64,000 nt of DNA from Siphonodentalium dalli. Lineage: Eukaryota; Mollusca; Scaphopoda; Gadilida; Siphonodentaliidae. Position 1 is the stretch's first letter. Every line of letters begins with the position of its first letter. A model generated the notes under the pieces. The model ran no database searches, was not told the DNA's origin, and was given only the letters and a program-made list of their open reading frames with translations. The stretch is taken from NCBI GenBank assembly GCA_032622095.1, contig CP136062.1:142866351-142930350 (forward strand), written 5' to 3'. Shown piece after piece: positions 60,179 through 64,000 of this stretch. Position numbers and translations under genes: made by a program.

Positions 60179-62799
60179 CATTGATTCAGCTACTGATATT
60201 TTTACCTCAAAATTCCTTGATATTATGGACAAAACCGTCCTCCAGTCTAGAGTATTAATAAGACATAAAGATAAACATTGGTTCACTTCAGAACTGCGAA
60301 CGATGATCCGCAAAAGAGACAGACTGCGTAAAATTGCAATGAAGTCAAAAAATGACAATGATTTGGCAAAATTCAAAAAAGTGCGAAATACGGTCAATAA
60401 CATGAAAAAATACGCCAGAGCCCGATATGAAGAAACACTTAAAAAAAACTGTTCGAGAGCTTCCATCATCCAAATACTTTTGGCACTGCATAAAGGAAAT
60501 TATGCAAACCAAACACAAAGACGCTATCCCCCCTCTTATCGATGACAGTGGCAACTTAGTGTTTGACGACCACAACAAAGCATCCATGCTCAATGGTGTG
60601 TTCATCTCTAATTCAGACCTCGACGAGTCGTCGTGTAGTCTACCAATATTCACCCAGAAATGTAGCAACACACTAACAGACATTGAATTCACAATCGAAG
60701 ATATAATTTGTGCTATTAGAACGTTGAAACCGAATAAAGCATCTGGCCACGATGGAATACCGTTAAAATGATCCAAATCACAAGCCCAGCTATCGCCACC
60801 CCATTTAAAGCTCTTTTTAAGAAATCACTCGATTTCAGCGATTTTCCGACACAGTGGAAGCAGGCAAATGTTATCCCTATCCACAAGAAAAATGATAAAT
60901 CCAGCTGTAAAAACTACCGCCCTATATCCTTACTCCCGTGTCTCAGTAATATCATGGACAAAATTGTTCTGAAATACTTATCCGCCCATTTCTCAAATAA
61001 TAATATACTATTCCAATTTCAATCAGGATTTGTCCCAGGGCATAGCACAAATTTCCAGTTACTTGAGATATACCACACCCTGTGCCAGGCCCTCGAAGAG
61101 AAGTTAAATACGTCAGCAATATTTTGCGATATTTCCAAAGCGTTTGAGAGAGTCTGGCACAGGAGGTTGTTATTCAAACTGGAACAATACGGAGTTGCCG
61201 GAAACATCCACAACTGGCTCAACAGCTATCTCTCCAACAGATCACAACGTGTCTTAGTTGGTAGCTCCTTTTCTGATTACCACATTATTCCGGCAGGAGT
61301 TCCACAGAGATATATCCTTGGACCTTTCATATTCCTGACATATATAAATACCTGGCAACTCCTTTACTCGTGTGTATGCAGATGATACATGTTTTTTCAC
61401 TGCCCAACCATCAGTCGAAGACAGTTCGCGGGAACTATTCGAAGATTTGGATAGAGTATCTTGCTGGTCGAAACAATGGTTACATTTAATGCAGATAAAA
61501 CAAAATCTATGATGTTTTCGCTCACTCCCTCCGAAGATCATTTGGATCTTGAACTTGATGATCGCAACATTGAGCAAGTAGCTTGCCACAAACATCTCGG
61601 AATTTCTATATAATCAAATCTTCATTGGGACACTCATATCAACGAAATCTGCAGTCGAGTGGCAACCAGACTGTCACAACTAAGGAGAATACAATATCCT
61701 GTAAATAGACAAACTCGAAATAATGTTTAAAACTTATGTACTCCCGATACTGGAATACGGAGACGTTGTTTGGGACAACGCCCCCACTGCCTCCTTTGGA
61801 AACTCGACCGCCTATATATTGACGCCGGTAAAATAGTAAGTGGCCTGACACGTTCGGTATCAGATGAGAGAGTATTATTCGAACTCGATTGGGCTCCCCT
61901 TAAAGAAAGATGAAACCTTCATAAAATGCATACCTGGAACCAAATATTAACCAATCATGTCCCAAACTAACTCACAAATTTACTACCCCAAACTGTCAGT
62001 GAAGCATCTCGATACCACATCAGAAACCCTTTGCGATACATAAACTACTTCACGAATACGGCCCGTTTTAAATCGAGTTTCATCCCGTCCATGATCGATG
62101 AATGGAATTTATCATGCAAAACCACTACCGACAACAAAAAACTTACTGACCCCTCATCAGAACCAACCAAAGACGAAATCATAAGTAACATGTATAACAC
62201 TTTTTGCAAACAAGAAATGACTATAAAAACCCCATCAACGCTGGTCAGAGGAAACTAAACATACTGCACTGTAGACTCAGAAATAACTGCAGTGATCTAA
62301 ACTTCGACAAGCATGAAAATTACATCTCGGCTCAACCAACATGTAATTGTGGTCATTCATGTGAAGACGCAAACCATTTTTTCTTCAGTTGTCCTTGGTA
62401 CGCAGACTCCAGAGAACTTATGTGGGCAAGGTTGGATGAACTTAATGTGTCTATCGTCTCGGAAAAAGATCTCCTGTTCGGCATTCCGCACTACAGTGAA
62501 ACAATAAATACGCGCAATTTCGAGACAGTCCATTCATTTATTTCTTCGACAGACCGCTTCTCATAAATGTTACCCTACTCCCTAACGCGAGACCATAGTC
62601 ACTCCAAACAGCAACAGCATACAGCAGCCACTTTAAACACAAATTTTAAACCTATCTCTAAATACATTTAGAATGCCAGAGGAGAGGGGCTCTGATAAGT
62701 TCCGCAACTTGTGCTCCGATTCTCTGTGCCCACACAACTATCTATGTCTATAATAATATGTGTAATTTAGATATACATTGTGGGTCACAATAAATATGT
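60177..62799 (+). pseudogene. LINE-B reverse transcriptase, 5'-truncated insertion
   Basis: A non-LTR retrotransposon of jockey/CR1 type nested inside LINE-A. It starts abruptly with IDSATDIFTSKF, typical linker sequence between endonuclease and RT, then DKHWFTSELRTMIRKRDR, YFWHCIKEIM (after a frameshift near 60470), LKPNKASGHDGIP (60724-60762), WKQANVIPIHKK and NYRPISLLPCLSNIMDKIV (60858-60968), FQSGFVPGHST, FCDISKAFERVWHR, and GVPQ near 61299. After another frameshift comes the catalytic YADD at 61375-61386, then NADKTKSMMFS, HKHLGISI and ARLDEL. The C-terminal tail has CNCGHSCEDANHFFFSC at 62342-62392. At least five frameshifts or stops are present. 5' truncation is typical of target-primed reverse transcription. 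It is inactive. Confidence 0.92.
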
Positions 62800-62818
62800 T
62801 CAACATCCCTCAACAGCG

Positions 62819-63190
62819 TAAGTAACCACAAATTTCCAGATGAGAAAAGACTTTGCAGAAAATGTAACCACTCACAAATTGAAACGGGAATACATTTTAT
62901 GACGAAATGTCCATTTTATAACAAATCACGAGAAACATTCTTTGACGAAATACAAATACAAACAACGTTTCCTACCTACGGTGCTATGAACCATGAGCAG
63001 AAGTTTCTTGTCATAATGAAAAATGAGCAACTTGATATTTGCAAAATAATCTATAACATGGTGCGGTGTTTTTTTTTCATTCATATGGTATATTTTTGTC
63101 ATATATTTGTGTAATGTATGAATATTGTATATGCCGTCTGCCCCGTGTGGGTGTATTATGGCATTTAATCTTTTATATCTATAAAAATAA
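62819..63190 (+). pseudogene. LINE-A C-terminus and 3' end
   Basis: The frame (about 62792-63114) reads SNHKFPDEKRLCRKCNHSQ, then IHFMTKCPFYNKSRE, a C-x2-C..H-x4-C type knuckle, then hydrophobic residues and a stop at 63114. It continues the LINE-A sequence broken at 58424: the left side ends ..TTYNS and the right side resumes VSNHKF without loss of frame. The following 75 bp (GCCGTCTGCCCCGTGTGGGT, TATTATGGCATTTAAT) resembles the conserved 3' untranslated end of such LINEs, ending in a short A-rich tail at about 63190. Confidence 0.85.
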
Positions 63191-64000
63191 ACTGTTACTG
63201 ACCAAATAAATTTACTTTCAACTCTTGAAGCCCTTTGATGTCAACTGAGATATTTAACCTGCATTATCTGTGAAATATGTATAGTATTTAAATACGTCAT
63301 TGCACATTCACACCAACAAATGGTGATTGATCACTTATTGTCTTACATTCAGAAATGGCGTATGAGTGGCGACCACACATATTATGGGTCAACATCCCGG
63401 GGTCAACTGTGTTAGATAAAAGTAATCGAGGAATCAAAACACTAACAGTTTATTCTCGTACACAGAATTTGGAAAACAGGATGGTTCGTATAGATAATAC
63501 TGTTTTGAATTTATCAAACTCAAAATCTTTTAATTTGTCCACATACGATGTTTAGTGGGTTGTTTAATCATTCGTTTCGTGATTCTTAATATCGAATTAC
63601 CAACTTTCGATGGGGCAAACACGTATAGAACATATCCGGACATGGATTATTTGAACCAACGTATTCAGTGTACTTAATTTGGAAGGAGAGATACAATGTA
63701 TGATATATCGATAAATACCGATCTGCAGGCTTTAATCTGACCAAAAAATAAACCCTGAAAAAAGCAGGAAATGGAATCGAAAAAGGAGGATATAAAGCTT
63801 CAATATTTCATGTAATTTGCTTCAAATGAGCCGTGTCTGTTTGATAACTTTGATTAAATAATGATTTTATGAACACATTGAACTGTTAAAAAATAACTTA
63901 TTTTGTCATGTATCTTTATCGCGAGCATTTTAAGTTTAAGGGCTAACAATTTGACACTTATTTTGTTCACTTAATACCTTGATTGTTTGAAACAGTACCA
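63191..64000. other. No gene recognised
   Basis: A 66-codon plus frame at 63355-63555 starts MAYEWRPHILWVN, preceded by a CATTCAG that could serve as a splice acceptor. It has no known domain and I rate it as chance. Confidence 0.35.

Noticed and set aside
58375-60184. Open frames of 100-307 codons on both strands in the 33-bp array
   Set aside because: They exist in most frames at once because the period is divisible by three and the unit lacks stops. This is an array artefact with no gene signal.
1-64000. LTR retrotransposon or retrovirus-like elements
   Set aside because: I found no pair of long direct terminal repeats and no gag, protease, integrase or LTR-type reverse transcriptase motifs.

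Overview
The window looks like intergenic or intronic DNA from a eukaryote, most likely a marine invertebrate such as a mollusc. It is AT-rich and has no bacterial-style operons. I recognise no rRNA, tRNA, CRISPR array or intact host protein-coding gene. Nearly everything I can name is a transposable element, an inverted repeat or a tandem array. The taxon is inferred from the non-LTR retrotransposon protein style and the density of hairpin-bearing miniature elements; it is not proven by any one sequence.

Layout. 0-24 kb: scattered small DNA-transposon relics. They include two TTAA-flanked families (M at 1030, 9651, 18786; P at 20603) and a composite family X with hairpin cores (2083). There are also long-arm foldback elements (4930; 14605, the latter with a clear 8-bp target duplication), a 41-unit TA run, a 26-copy 38-bp minisatellite (17761-18748), and a promoter-like patch with a possible first exon at 6611-6729. 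24.3-26.8 kb: a 2.5-kb block bounded by a 35-bp inverted repeat, filled with a GC-rich satellite of about 130 bp whose two halves run in opposite directions. 27.9-34 kb: a foldback element, a second X copy, and a W family (13725, 30207, 33011) with long terminal repeats and short stretches of conserved reading frame; two W copies abut head to tail sharing one TAA. 34.9-48 kb: dispersed repeats (families R, S, T), two more P copies, a large 153-bp palindrome, an element made of clamped palindromic tandem repeats (40413-40712), and a decayed LINE fragment (45194-45960). 48.5-50.1 kb: a long-inverted-repeat element with a FLYWCH-zinc-finger-like reading frame. 50.8-54.9 kb: a TA-flanked miniature element, a direct duplication, and a 2.7-kb region bounded by 110-bp inverted repeats.

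57-63.2 kb is the most informative region. A decayed LINE (LINE-A) runs from 56983 to 58424 and resumes in the same reading frame at 62819. The 4.4 kb between holds a 53-copy 33-bp minisatellite and a second, 5'-truncated LINE of another clade (LINE-B, 60177-62799). This is a readable nested insertion.

The most unusual signals are: one near-identical hairpin core shared by two miniature-element families with unrelated ends (P and X); the LINE-in-LINE event with a 33-bp array that resembles its own target site; and the FLYWCH-bearing foldback element. All functional statements rest on reading motifs by eye; no database search was possible.
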